64,000 bases of DNA from Hydrogenovibrio sp. 3SP14C1 (lineage in GTDB: Bacteria; Pseudomonadota; Gammaproteobacteria; Thiomicrospirales; Thiomicrospiraceae). The notes beneath the pieces are model-generated. The model was given only the letters and a program-made list of their open reading frames with translations, did not search any database and was not told the origin of the DNA. Below, piece after piece: positions 17,746 through 26,182 of the stretch. The DNA is taken from NCBI RefSeq assembly GCF_029625905.1, contig NZ_JARTLM010000009.1, forward strand, positions 1 to 64,000, read 5' to 3'. The translations under genes and the position numbers were made by a program. Within the stretch, counting starts at the first letter, position 1. Every line of letters starts with the position of its first letter.

Positions 17746-18486
17746 ATGTTATCTGGAAAAATTGCATTTGTAACTGGCGCAAGCCGCGGTATTGGGAAAG
17801 CGATTGCTTTAGACCTAGCAGCGAATGGCGCGACGGTTATCGGGACAGCAACCTCTGAAAAAGGTGCACAAGCGATTTCAGATTATCTGGGTGCTGCAGG
17901 TGCACAAGGTACAGGGAAATGTTTAAATGTAACGGATGCAGAGATGATTGTATCTGTCATGTCAGAGATTACTAAAGAATACGGAACGCCGACTATTCTA
18001 GTGAATAATGCCGGGATTACTCGCGATAACTTATTGATGCGAATGAAAGATGATGAGTGGGATGATATTATCGATACCAATCTTAGCTCGGTTTATCGTA
18101 TGTCAAAAGCTTGTTTGCGCGGAATGATGAAAGCAAAACAAGGTGCCATTATTAATATCGCATCTGTTGTTGGTGTGATGGGGAATGCAGGTCAAACCAA
18201 CTATGCAGCAGCTAAAGCGGGCATTATGGGGTTCACCAAGTCTCTAGCGCGAGAAATCGGTGCGAAAAATGTCACAGTGAACACAGTTGCGCCTGGATTT
18301 ATCGATACGGATATGACACGCGCATTGCCTGAAGAACAGCGTGAAGCACTGACACAACAAATTCCATTAAAGCGTTTGGGTGAGCCAGAAGATATTGCTA
18401 AGACGGTCACTTTTTTAGCATCAGATGGCGGAAGCTATATTACAGGTCAGACATTAAATGTTAATGGTGGTATGTACATGATTTAA
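17746..18486 (+). CDS. fabG: 3-oxoacyl-ACP reductase (FabG)
   Basis: 246 residues, a short-chain dehydrogenase. The NADPH-binding TGASRGIG (10-17), NNAG, and the catalytic Ser140, Tyr153 and Lys157 (NYAAAKAG) are all present. It reduces 3-oxoacyl-ACP in each elongation cycle. AAGGAAAGG upstream of the ATG is a strong ribosome site. Confidence 0.97.
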   Translation: MLSGKIAFVTGASRGIGKAIALDLAANGATVIGTATSEKGAQAISDYLGAAGAQGTGKCLNVTDAEMIVSVMSEITKEYGTPTILVNNAGITRDNLLMRMKDDEWDDIIDTNLSSVYRMSKACLRGMMKAKQGAIINIASVVGVMGNAGQTNYAAAKAGIMGFTKSLAREIGAKNVTVNTVAPGFIDTDMTRALPEEQREALTQQIPLKRLGEPEDIAKTVTFLASDGGSYITGQTLNVNGGMYMI

Positions 18487-18572
18487 AAGTCTTTTAACGC
18501 TTTCTTTAAAAGAAAGGGTTAAGGGGGTTAGCTTGAATTCGTGACTGACGTCAAATTAGTTTTCAAAATAGC

Positions 18573-18601
18573 TTGAAAAAAAATAGAGATGCGGCGAAAA
18601 T
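18573..18601 (+). promoter_or_regulatory. Possible promoter for acpP
   Basis: TTGAAA (18573-18578), a 17-base spacer and GAAAAT (18596-18601) lie in the A/T-rich gap between fabG and acpP. acpP commonly has its own strong promoter. The -10 match is weak. Confidence 0.3.
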
Positions 18602-18657
18602 GAGCAAAATTTTTTAAAGATAAATTTTTACTTAATAAATAAACCGGAGAATATTCC

Positions 18658-18894
18658 ATGAGTAGTATTGAAGAACGCGTCAAAAAAATTGTTGTTGAAC
18701 AACTAGGTGTAGAAGAAGATCAAGTAACAGCAGATGCATCTTTCATCGATGATTTAGGTGCGGATTCACTAGACACAGTTGAATTGGTAATGGCACTAGA
18801 AGAAGAATTTGATTGCGAAATTCCTGATGAAGAAGCAGAAAAGATTTCTACTTTAGCGCAAGCAACTTCTTATGTAGAAGCGAACTTAGATTAA
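18658..18894 (+). CDS. acpP: Acyl carrier protein
   Basis: 78 acidic residues. The DSLD motif at 36-39 carries Ser37, which receives the 4'-phosphopantetheine arm from AcpS (also encoded in this window). It shuttles acyl chains between the Fab enzymes. It is preceded by a 171-base gap that probably contains its own promoter and is followed at once by a terminator, consistent with much higher expression than its neighbours. Confidence 0.98.
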   Translation: MSSIEERVKKIVVEQLGVEEDQVTADASFIDDLGADSLDTVELVMALEEEFDCEIPDEEAEKISTLAQATSYVEANLD

Positions 18895-18910
18895 TTTCTT
18901 TGCGCAATTG

Positions 18911-18938
18911 AAAAAAAGCCGTTTTTACGGCTTTTTTT
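18911..18938 (+). terminator. Rho-independent terminator after acpP
   Basis: The repeat AAAAAAAGCCGT, loop TTTT, ACGGC and a seven-T run form a strong hairpin 17 bases past the acpP stop. It should cap most acpP transcripts and reduce read-through into fabF. Confidence 0.9.
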
Positions 18939-19118
18939 GTTTCTGATGTGTCAAAATATCATGAAGAGCTTGGTGCAATCAACTATTAATGCTCGGCACC
19001 TTTTATCCTGGTTGGGGTAAAGAATCATGTTGCAGACGCAACAAGGGGTAACTGAAGGAATAATACCAATAGCGGTGTCCTCCAGTGACTTTAGAGTAAT
19101 GTTTAAGAAGGAATGAAT

Positions 19119-20357
19119 ATGAAAATGCGTCGTGTTGTCATGACGGGTGTCGGGTGTGTGACGCCTTTGGGAAATACTGTACAAGAAACCTGGTCTGGAT
19201 TGTTAAAAGGACAAAGCGGAATCGATTTCTTAACGGCTTTTGATACTGAAAACTTTGCGGTTAAGTTTGGTGGCGAAATTAAAGGGTTTGATATTACCGA
19301 ATATATCACCGCTAAAGAAGCTAAGAAAATGGATCCATTTATTCATTATGGATTGGCGGCAGGAACACAAGCATTGAAAGACTCGGGTCTCGAAGTGACT
19401 GATGAAAACGCTTGCCAAATCGGTGTTTCAATGGGGTCTGGTATTGGTGGTATTGGCTCAATTGAGAAGCAGCATGGGATTATGGAAAAATCCGGTCCTC
19501 GCCGTGTTTCTCCTTTTTTCGTTCCAAGTTCAATTATCAACATGGTCTCTGGTAATCTGTCGATTATGCATGGTTTGAAAGGGCCTAATATGGCCATTGG
19601 AACAGCTTGCGCAACGGGAACACACAGTATTGGTGATGCGTACCGTATGATTCAGTTCGGCGATGCCGATGTGATGATTGCCGGAGGGTCTGAGCATGCC
19701 ACGACGCCGCTTGGGGTTGCTGGCTTTGCGGCCGCGAAAGCCTTGTCGACTCGAAATGATGACCCAAAAGCGGCCAGCCGCCCTTGGGATAAAGACCGTG
19801 ATGGGTTTGTCTTAAGTGATGGTGCTGGCGCGGTTGTGCTGGAAGAGTATGAGCACGCCAAAGCCCGTGGTGCAAACATCTATTGCGAAATCATTGGTTT
19901 TGGAATGAGTGGGGATGCATACCATATGACGAAACCTGCAGAAGGTGGAGAAGGGGGGGCACGTTGTGTGACCAATGCGCTGAATAATGCCGGCATTAAC
20001 CCCGAGCAGGTTGATTATATTAATGCGCATGGCACCTCAACCCCAGCTGGAGATGTTTGTGAAGCCAGTGCAATTAAGTCGGTTTTTGGTGACCATGCTC
20101 ACCGTTTAGCCGTCAGTTCCACTAAATCGATGACAGGGCATTCTTTAGGCGCTGCTGGTGCTATGGAAGCGGTTTTTACTGCGTTAGCCATCAAAGAGCA
20201 GGTGCTGCCACCAACGATTAACTTAGAAACCCCCGCTGAGGGGTGCGATCTTGACTTTGTTCCTGGCGAAGCACGTCAGTCCAAAGTTGAATTCGCAGTG
20301 TCAAACTCACTGGGCTTTGGTGGAACGAACGCATCGCTGGTCTTTGGAAAAGTTTGA
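19119..20357 (+). CDS. fabF: 3-oxoacyl-ACP synthase II (FabF)
   Basis: 412 residues from ATG 19119, chosen because AAGAAGGA ends six bases upstream; an ATG at 19113 touches that site and is less likely. Catalytic residues: Cys164 (GTACATG) and the two histidines in NAHGTSTP and [11 protein letters not shown]. It elongates acyl-ACP and controls unsaturated chain length with temperature. It is separated from acpP by a terminator and a gap of about 220 bases. Confidence 0.97.
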   Translation: MKMRRVVMTGVGCVTPLGNTVQETWSGLLKGQSGIDFLTAFDTENFAVKFGGEIKGFDITEYITAKEAKKMDPFIHYGLAAGTQALKDSGLEVTDENACQIGVSMGSGIGGIGSIEKQHGIMEKSGPRRVSPFFVPSSIINMVSGNLSIMHGLKGPNMAIGTACATGTHSIGDAYRMIQFGDADVMIAGGSEHATTPLGVAGFAAAKALSTRNDDPKAASRPWDKDRDGFVLSDGAGAVVLEEYEHAKARGANIYCEIIGFGMSGDAYHMTKPAEGGEGGARCVTNALNNAGINPEQVDYINAHGTSTPAGDVCEASAIKSVFGDHAHRLAVSSTKSMTGHSLGAAGAMEAVFTALAIKEQVLPPTINLETPAEGCDLDFVPGEARQSKVEFAVSNSLGFGGTNASLVFGKV

Positions 20358-20410
20358 TGCTTGCTGAGTGTTCATGATTGAGCCTATGCTAGGGTCAGAG
20401 AATCATTAAT

Positions 20411-21772
20411 ATGGCCAATACCTCATCACAGTTGTTTCAAGTCCGATCAGAGACTTGTTCAACTGTTGATTTCCTACAGCTTCATCAGCTGCTTCCTGAA
20501 CGTTATCCTTTTTTACTTGAAAGTGTCGCTCATGGTGCCTTAGGGCGTTATGATATTTTGTTCGCCTTTCCGCAAGACAAAAAAGTTCTCTCTTCTGCGC
20601 AGGCTGCAGCCGAATTTTTGGCCAACTTTAACCATTCTTTCGAGTCCTTAAAATGCGAACAGTTGGATAGCGACTTACCTTTTACCGGTGGATGGTTTGG
20701 TTATTTTAGCTATGATTATGCTCAAGTGGTGGAGCCTTCTTTATCGCTTCCCGTTTCCCAGCTTCCTTTAGCCATACTGGTACGTGTGCCAGCAGCCATT
20801 ATTTATGATCATCAAACAGAGCAGATCCATTTTATTACAGAAATGGATTATTCACATTTGTTAGATGACATGCAGCATGATTTCCAACGGGCGAAAGACA
20901 CCCCTGTTCAGCATCAGAAAATCAGCATTCAGCAGCATTCAGAAGAACCTGAAAAAAAATATCTAGACGGCATAAAAGCGATTAAAGAGTATATTCTTGC
21001 AGGAGATATTTTTCAGGTGAATTTATCGCGAGAATGGCAGCTACAATTAGAAAACGATGATTATGTATCGTTATATCAGTCGCTAAGAGAAAATAACCCA
21101 GCACCCTTTGCGGCTTGTGTGAATTGGGGAGATTGGCAGATTTTAAGTTCCTCTCCTGAGCGATTGGTGCGTTACCAAGCCCCTTGGGTGGAAACACGGC
21201 CAATTGCTGGAACACGTAAACGAAGCAAAGACGATGCAGCTGATAAAGCGTTGATTGAAGAATTGATTTCTCATCCCAAAGAAATTGCCGAGCACATCAT
21301 GCTGATTGATTTAGAAAGAAATGACCTGGGGCGAATTTGCCAACCAGGATCGGTTGAAGTCAATGAGTTAATGGTCGTGGAAACCTATGAGCACGTACAT
21401 CATATTGTGTCGAATGTCAGGGGCCATTTAAAAGATAAGATGTCGCCGCTTGAAATCATTCATGCGACCTTTCCTGGCGGCACCATTACTGGGTGTCCTA
21501 AAATTCGGTGCATGGAAATAATTGCAGAACTAGAGAAGATGCCTCGTCAGGCGTATACTGGTTCACTCGGTTATATTAATCGAGATGGTTCTTTAGATTT
21601 TAATATTCTGATTCGAACTATTTTGAAGGAACATAACCAAGTTTCTTTCAGAGCGGGAGCAGGCATTGTCGCGGACTCCATTCCTGAGCGAGAATTAGAA
21701 GAATCTCGTCATAAAGCCAAAGGAATGTTAAATGCCTTAACACGTTCCAAAAAGGAGAGTGATGATGAGTGA
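20411..21772 (+). CDS. pabB: Aminodeoxychorismate synthase component I (PabB)
   Basis: 453 residues. With a glutamine amidotransferase (PabA, not here) it converts chorismate to 4-amino-4-deoxychorismate for folate. The chorismate-binding core is clear: RPIAGTRKRS, LIDLERNDLGR and FPGGTITGCPKIRCMEII. The last motif is the PabB style; the first carries Ala where E. coli PabB has the covalent-intermediate lysine (PIKGT), a variation also known in other PabB proteins and in TrpE. Linkage to pabC supports PabB over TrpE. Confidence 0.92.
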   Translation: MANTSSQLFQVRSETCSTVDFLQLHQLLPERYPFLLESVAHGALGRYDILFAFPQDKKVLSSAQAAAEFLANFNHSFESLKCEQLDSDLPFTGGWFGYFSYDYAQVVEPSLSLPVSQLPLAILVRVPAAIIYDHQTEQIHFITEMDYSHLLDDMQHDFQRAKDTPVQHQKISIQQHSEEPEKKYLDGIKAIKEYILAGDIFQVNLSREWQLQLENDDYVSLYQSLRENNPAPFAACVNWGDWQILSSSPERLVRYQAPWVETRPIAGTRKRSKDDAADKALIEELISHPKEIAEHIMLIDLERNDLGRICQPGSVEVNELMVVETYEHVHHIVSNVRGHLKDKMSPLEIIHATFPGGTITGCPKIRCMEIIAELEKMPRQAYTGSLGYINRDGSLDFNILIRTILKEHNQVSFRAGAGIVADSIPERELEESRHKAKGMLNALTRSKKESDDE

Positions 21773-22652
21773 TATCGTACATACCTGGTTAGATGGTGAT
21801 CCTCTGTCAACGGATAAGTTGGACCGAGGCTTACTTTATGGCGACGGGTTTTTTACCACCATCTTGCTGGTGGACGGACAGCTGGCAAACTGGAATCAAC
21901 ATTGGGCACGTCTGAAGGACAGTGCTGAGCGTTTAAAGTTTCCAGCTTTAAATCAAGCCAATCTGATGAATGATTTAATCAGTATCATCAAATCGCGCCC
22001 AGCAGAACCTTTTGAAATATTAAAGATTTTGATTACCCGTGGTAAAGGTGGAATAGGCTATCAGCCGGCAGAAAAAAGTGTGCCGAGCATTTATATTCAA
22101 CGCTTACCTTTTCCGCAAGATGCGTCTAGGAAGTCCCTTAAAATTGACCAGGCCTGGCCATTTTTTGAATTGAAAATGACGTTATCAGAGACGGTTTGCA
22201 GTCAGCAACCACAATTAGCAGGCCTAAAACATTTGAATCGTCTGGAAAATGTATTGGCACGTCAGGCGCTTATGAATACCGGGTTTGACGAAGCTGTCAT
22301 GCTCACTCAAAATGGGGAGATTATTTCTGCCACCCAGTCGAACTTGGTGTTGATTGAAGGAAATCAGTTGATCTCGCCTTTATTGGATCAAAGCGGGGTG
22401 CAAGGAACCTGTTTATCTTCCTTGCCACAGGCTTTAGCCGAAGAGGGTTGGACGATTGAATCCCGCCATTTATCCTTAGCTGATTTGGCAACAGCAGAAG
22501 AAATCTTTTGCTGTAATTCGGTTCGCGGTGTCATGCCGGTTAAACAATTTCAGCATAAAGACTTTGAAACTGAAAAAGGAACGAAAATTGCCCAGGCCTG
22601 GTTAAAATGGCAAGCGGCACACTTAACGGATGTAAAAGAACTAAAACCATGA
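21762..22652 (+). CDS. pabC: Aminodeoxychorismate lyase (PabC)
   Basis: About 296 residues; a PLP-dependent fold-IV lyase that releases 4-aminobenzoate from aminodeoxychorismate. The start DRGLLYGDGFFTT, the lysine in LKHLNRLENV and EAVMLTQNGEIISATQSNL are typical. The start overlaps the pabB stop; AAGGAGAG favours the ATG at 21762 over the one three bases earlier. Two exact CCAGGCCTGG decamers lie inside (22148 and 22592), both read as Gln-Ala-Trp, the only gene here with two. Confidence 0.94.
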   Translation: MMSDIVHTWLDGDPLSTDKLDRGLLYGDGFFTTILLVDGQLANWNQHWARLKDSAERLKFPALNQANLMNDLISIIKSRPAEPFEILKILITRGKGGIGYQPAEKSVPSIYIQRLPFPQDASRKSLKIDQAWPFFELKMTLSETVCSQQPQLAGLKHLNRLENVLARQALMNTGFDEAVMLTQNGEIISATQSNLVLIEGNQLISPLLDQSGVQGTCLSSLPQALAEEGWTIESRHLSLADLATAEEIFCCNSVRGVMPVKQFQHKDFETEKGTKIAQAWLKWQAAHLTDVKELKP

Positions 22653-23656
22653 TTCAGAAGACCAAAACTTTTTTATTAACCCTTTTTATCAGTTTGTTTG
22701 TGATTTGGCTGTCCGTTGAAGCATGGGCGTTTAAGCAATTTCTCACACAGCCGATCTCATCCTTGCAAGAATCGAAAGTGGTGTCGATTCCGAAAGGCAC
22801 ATCGGCTAAAAAAGTGGCTTACCTTTTGTATCAAAACCAATTGATTCGTCATCCAGAATGGTTGGTTTGGGTGCTGAAGTGGGAAGGCAAAGCTGAGCAA
22901 GTCAAAGCAGGTGAAATTGAGATTCAACCACAGTGGACGTTAGAGGAGCTGATTGATGCGCTGATTCAAGGAAAAGTGGTGACGTATCCGGTGACCTTTA
23001 TTGCAGGTGAGACCATCAAGCAAAACCTGATATCTCTGTCAGCATCGCCGAAAATGAACTTCGTTCTCTCACCTTTTGATCTATCAAGCGTCCAAGCTAA
23101 ATTAGGGTTAAAACAACCTTTGGAAGGACAGTTTTTGCCTGAGACTTATTTCTATGCCGCTAATGAAACCGACTTATCTATTTTAAAGCGTTCTCATAAT
23201 GCCTTAAAATCGGTATTGACCCAGGCCTGGGAGAATCGAGCAGACAACTTGCCGATTAAAACCCCTTATGAAGCACTGATTTTAGCCTCCATAGTAGAAA
23301 AGGAAACCGGTTATGCGCCAGAGCGACCGATGATCGCCGGCGTTTTTGTGAATCGTTTGAGAAAAGGGATGCGACTTCAGTCGGATCCCACCGTGATTTA
23401 TGGTATTGGCGACAGTTACGATGGTAATATTCGTAAAAAAGACCTTTTGACCAAAACAGCCTATAACACGTATCGTATTAATGGTTTGCCACCGACACCG
23501 ATTGCGCTTGCCAGTGCGGATGCTATTCAGGCGGTGCTAAATCCGGCAAAAACCAACGCCTTATATTTTGTGTCGAAAGGCAATGGACAGCATATTTTTT
23601 CCAATACGTTGAAAGAACACAATAAAGCGGTTCGCCACTATATTCTAAATCAATAA
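22649..23656 (+). CDS. mltG: Endolytic murein transglycosylase MltG
   Basis: 335 residues from the ATG at 22649, which overlaps the pabC stop as ATGA; a longer upstream frame would lie inside pabC. One N-terminal membrane anchor (about 5-27, FLLTLFISLFVIWLSVEAWAF), a LysM-like middle and the catalytic YceG domain with Glu in SIVEKETG and the conserved LQSDPTVIYG. It cleaves nascent glycan strands and may terminate their elongation. The order pabC-mltG-tmk-holB is conserved. One CCAGGCCTGG lies at 23221. Confidence 0.94.
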   Translation: MIQKTKTFLLTLFISLFVIWLSVEAWAFKQFLTQPISSLQESKVVSIPKGTSAKKVAYLLYQNQLIRHPEWLVWVLKWEGKAEQVKAGEIEIQPQWTLEELIDALIQGKVVTYPVTFIAGETIKQNLISLSASPKMNFVLSPFDLSSVQAKLGLKQPLEGQFLPETYFYAANETDLSILKRSHNALKSVLTQAWENRADNLPIKTPYEALILASIVEKETGYAPERPMIAGVFVNRLRKGMRLQSDPTVIYGIGDSYDGNIRKKDLLTKTAYNTYRINGLPPTPIALASADAIQAVLNPAKTNALYFVSKGNGQHIFSNTLKEHNKAVRHYILNQ

Positions 23657-23682
23657 TGACTACTTATTAATCGGGCTCATGC

Positions 23683-24342
23683 ATGTCAAATACTCAATCA
23701 AACTCGTCTTATTCCGGTAAGTTTTTAACATTAGAAGGGACCGAAGGGGGGGGGAAGTCAACCAACCTTGTCTTTATTCAAGAATGGCTTGTCAGTCACA
23801 ATATTGAGGTGGTGGTCACTCGTGAACCTGGCGGCACCGCGATTAGTGAAGCAGTTCGTGAGATTTTGTTGGATAAGCAATATGGTGAAATGACCCCTGA
23901 AACCGAACTGTTGCTGATGTTTGCCGCGCGTAATCAGCATTTGCAGGAAAAGATTTTGCCAGCGTTGGCGGCTGGAAAATGGGTGGTGTCTGATCGTTTC
24001 ACTGATGCTTCTTATGCTTATCAAGGCGGAGCGAGAGGGATTGCTTATGAACGGATTGCTGAGATTGAAAACTGGGTGCAGCAAGGCTGTTATCCTGACA
24101 TGACCTTTGTATTTGATTTACCGATTGAAGAAGGTATGAAGCGAGTCGCGGCGCGCTCACAGTTATCGGGTCAAGCGATTGACCGCTTTGAACAAGAGAA
24201 AACCGACTTCTTTGAAAAAGTTCGAGCGGCTTATTTATATCGTGCTGAACAGGCGCCACAGCGTTATTGTGTTTTGGATGCTGCTCGCCCGTTAAATGAA
24301 GTACAAGAAAAGTTAGCGAGTCAGTTAAACGCTTTGCTATGA
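23683..24342 (+). CDS. tmk: Thymidylate kinase
   Basis: 219 residues. It phosphorylates dTMP to dTDP. The P-loop GTEGGGKST, the TREPGGT substrate motif, DRFTDASYAYQGGARG and the LID region with VAARSQ are present. The run of seven G in the P-loop codons is notable as a possible slippage point but the frame is intact. It is followed by holB as in E. coli. Confidence 0.96.
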   Translation: MSNTQSNSSYSGKFLTLEGTEGGGKSTNLVFIQEWLVSHNIEVVVTREPGGTAISEAVREILLDKQYGEMTPETELLLMFAARNQHLQEKILPALAAGKWVVSDRFTDASYAYQGGARGIAYERIAEIENWVQQGCYPDMTFVFDLPIEEGMKRVAARSQLSGQAIDRFEQEKTDFFEKVRAAYLYRAEQAPQRYCVLDAARPLNEVQEKLASQLNALL

Positions 24343-24400
24343 TTTACGTGAAGTCACTAAGCACGATACAATGCTCTAAGACATTTTATAAGGACACCCT

Positions 24401-25378
24401 ATGATTTTGCCTTGGCAAACACAACAGTGGCAGCAATGGACTCAGCAAACCGGACACTTAGGGCAGGGGTATTTGCTCTCAGGCGCAGAAGGTATTGGCT
24501 TATCAGAATTTGCGATGTCGATGGCAGAAGGGTTGCTGTGTCAAACAGCGTCGTTACAAGGCTGTCAAAATTGTGTGCATTGTCATCAGTTTGCTCAAGC
24601 AACACATCCCGATTTCTTTCAATTACAGGTTTTGGAAGATAAAAAAGAGATTTCAATTGATCAAGTGCGAGCATTGACCGAAAAAATTTATACCACGTCG
24701 CACCAAGGAGGGTATAAAGTCGCGTTGATTGAGCAGGTTGAGTTGCTGACGGTTTCAGCATTCAATGCGCTTTTAAAAACATTGGAAGAACCACCTGCCA
24801 ATACAGTCTTGATTTTAACCTCTTATCAAACCAGCTTACTGCCAGCGACCATTATCAGTCGTTGTCGTAAAATAGCGTTTGCTTCTCCACCACGAGAAGA
24901 GGCTTTGGCTTGGTTGCAGCAGGCATTGCCTCAAGCGGATATGCCTTTGCTGAAAAAAGCTCTAAAAATTAATTGGGGTGGCCCTTTAAAAGCCAAGACC
25001 TGGATTGAAGAGAAATCTTTTGAATTGGAAGCGGCTTGGCAAGAAGATATTAAAGGCCTTCAACAAGGTCGTTTTACCGTGTCGCAGGTGGTTGAGAAAT
25101 GGAAGAAATATCCGCAACCTGAGGTGACGTTGGATTATTTTTATGCCTGGTCGGTGAATGTGATTCGGGCGGCTTTGTATCTCAACAAGATTCCTTATAA
25201 TCCGAATTGGTTGATGTTTCAAAAATCGGTATTACAAGCCCGGCAATTCTGGCACCAGAATGTGAATAAGGATTTATTGCTGGAAGGGGTTTGCCTGGAG
25301 TGGCTGCAACATCAGCAAGAAAACTATGAACCGAGCGACGTTTTTCAGCAGCGTTGGATTCGTGGTGCCCAAGTTTAA
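24401..25378 (+). CDS. holB: DNA polymerase III delta-prime subunit
   Basis: 325 residues; part of the clamp loader that places the beta clamp on DNA. The N-terminal AAA+ domain contains a zinc cluster (CQNCVHCHQFAQATHPDF), the ISIDQVRAL segment and the sensor-1-like LLKTLEEPP with SRC (ATIISRCRKI). The P-loop is degenerate (GAEGIGLSEFA), as is normal for delta-prime. The C-terminal part is less conserved. Confidence 0.93.
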   Translation: MILPWQTQQWQQWTQQTGHLGQGYLLSGAEGIGLSEFAMSMAEGLLCQTASLQGCQNCVHCHQFAQATHPDFFQLQVLEDKKEISIDQVRALTEKIYTTSHQGGYKVALIEQVELLTVSAFNALLKTLEEPPANTVLILTSYQTSLLPATIISRCRKIAFASPPREEALAWLQQALPQADMPLLKKALKINWGGPLKAKTWIEEKSFELEAAWQEDIKGLQQGRFTVSQVVEKWKKYPQPEVTLDYFYAWSVNVIRAALYLNKIPYNPNWLMFQKSVLQARQFWHQNVNKDLLLEGVCLEWLQHQQENYEPSDVFQQRWIRGAQV

Positions 25379-25408
25379 TAAACAATTTAAGGAAAGACGA
25401 AACGTTTT

Positions 25409-26182
25409 ATGATTATTGATTCCCACTGTCATTTAAATATTTTGCCAGAAGAAATTGGTACAACGGAAGAATTGATTCAGCAGGCTCATGAGCTGGGTGT
25501 TGATAAAATGATGTGTATTGCGATTGGTCCTGAGCAATGGCATGAAGTCTTAGCCTTGGCTGAAACGCATGAAGAAGTCTATGCTGCAATTGGTGTTCAT
25601 CCATGTGAAACTCAAGATGTAGTAGTGACGGATGACGCTGTGCTTAAAGCTGCAAAGCACCCAAAAGTATTAGCGATTGGTGAAGTGGGGTTGGATTACT
25701 ATCATTTCGATGCCGAAAAAGAAGATATGACTTGGCAAGCTGACCGTTTCCGCCAAATGATTCGGTTGGCGATTCAGCTCGACAAACCTTTGATTATTCA
25801 TACCCGATACTCCACACCCGATTGTTTAAAAATCTTAAAAGAAGAAGGTGCCGATCAAGTGGGCGGCATTATGCACTGCTTTGTAGAAGATATTGAAACT
25901 GCTGAAGCTGCTATGGCATTAGGCTTTTATATTTCATTTTCGGGGATTGTGACCTTTAAAAATGCTAAAGAGCTTAAGGAAGTGGCGAAAGCCGTGCCAT
26001 TGGATCGAATCTTAGTGGAAACTGACTCGCCTTATTTAGCCCCCACGCCTTATCGTGGTAAAACTAATCAACCGGCGTATACGCGTTATGTGGTTGAAGA
26101 AATTGCTCAGCTAAGAGGTTTATCCGTAGAAGACGTGGCAAACGCAACGACTGAAAACTTCAAAAAGCTCTTTAAGTTATGA
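25409..26182 (+). CDS. ycfH: TatD-family metal-dependent hydrolase (YcfH-like)
   Basis: 257 residues. The metal ligands are in place: HCH in DSHCHLN (6-8), Glu in IGEVGLDYY, His in IIHTR, His in IMHCF and Asp in VETDSPYLAPTPYRG. Members are nucleases or deoxyribonucleases; the exact substrate of this paralogue is unknown. It follows holB directly, as ycfH does in E. coli, with the pilZ gene often found between them missing. Its stop overlaps the next start (ATGA). Confidence 0.93.
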   Translation: MIIDSHCHLNILPEEIGTTEELIQQAHELGVDKMMCIAIGPEQWHEVLALAETHEEVYAAIGVHPCETQDVVVTDDAVLKAAKHPKVLAIGEVGLDYYHFDAEKEDMTWQADRFRQMIRLAIQLDKPLIIHTRYSTPDCLKILKEEGADQVGGIMHCFVEDIETAEAAMALGFYISFSGIVTFKNAKELKEVAKAVPLDRILVETDSPYLAPTPYRGKTNQPAYTRYVVEEIAQLRGLSVEDVANATTENFKKLFKL

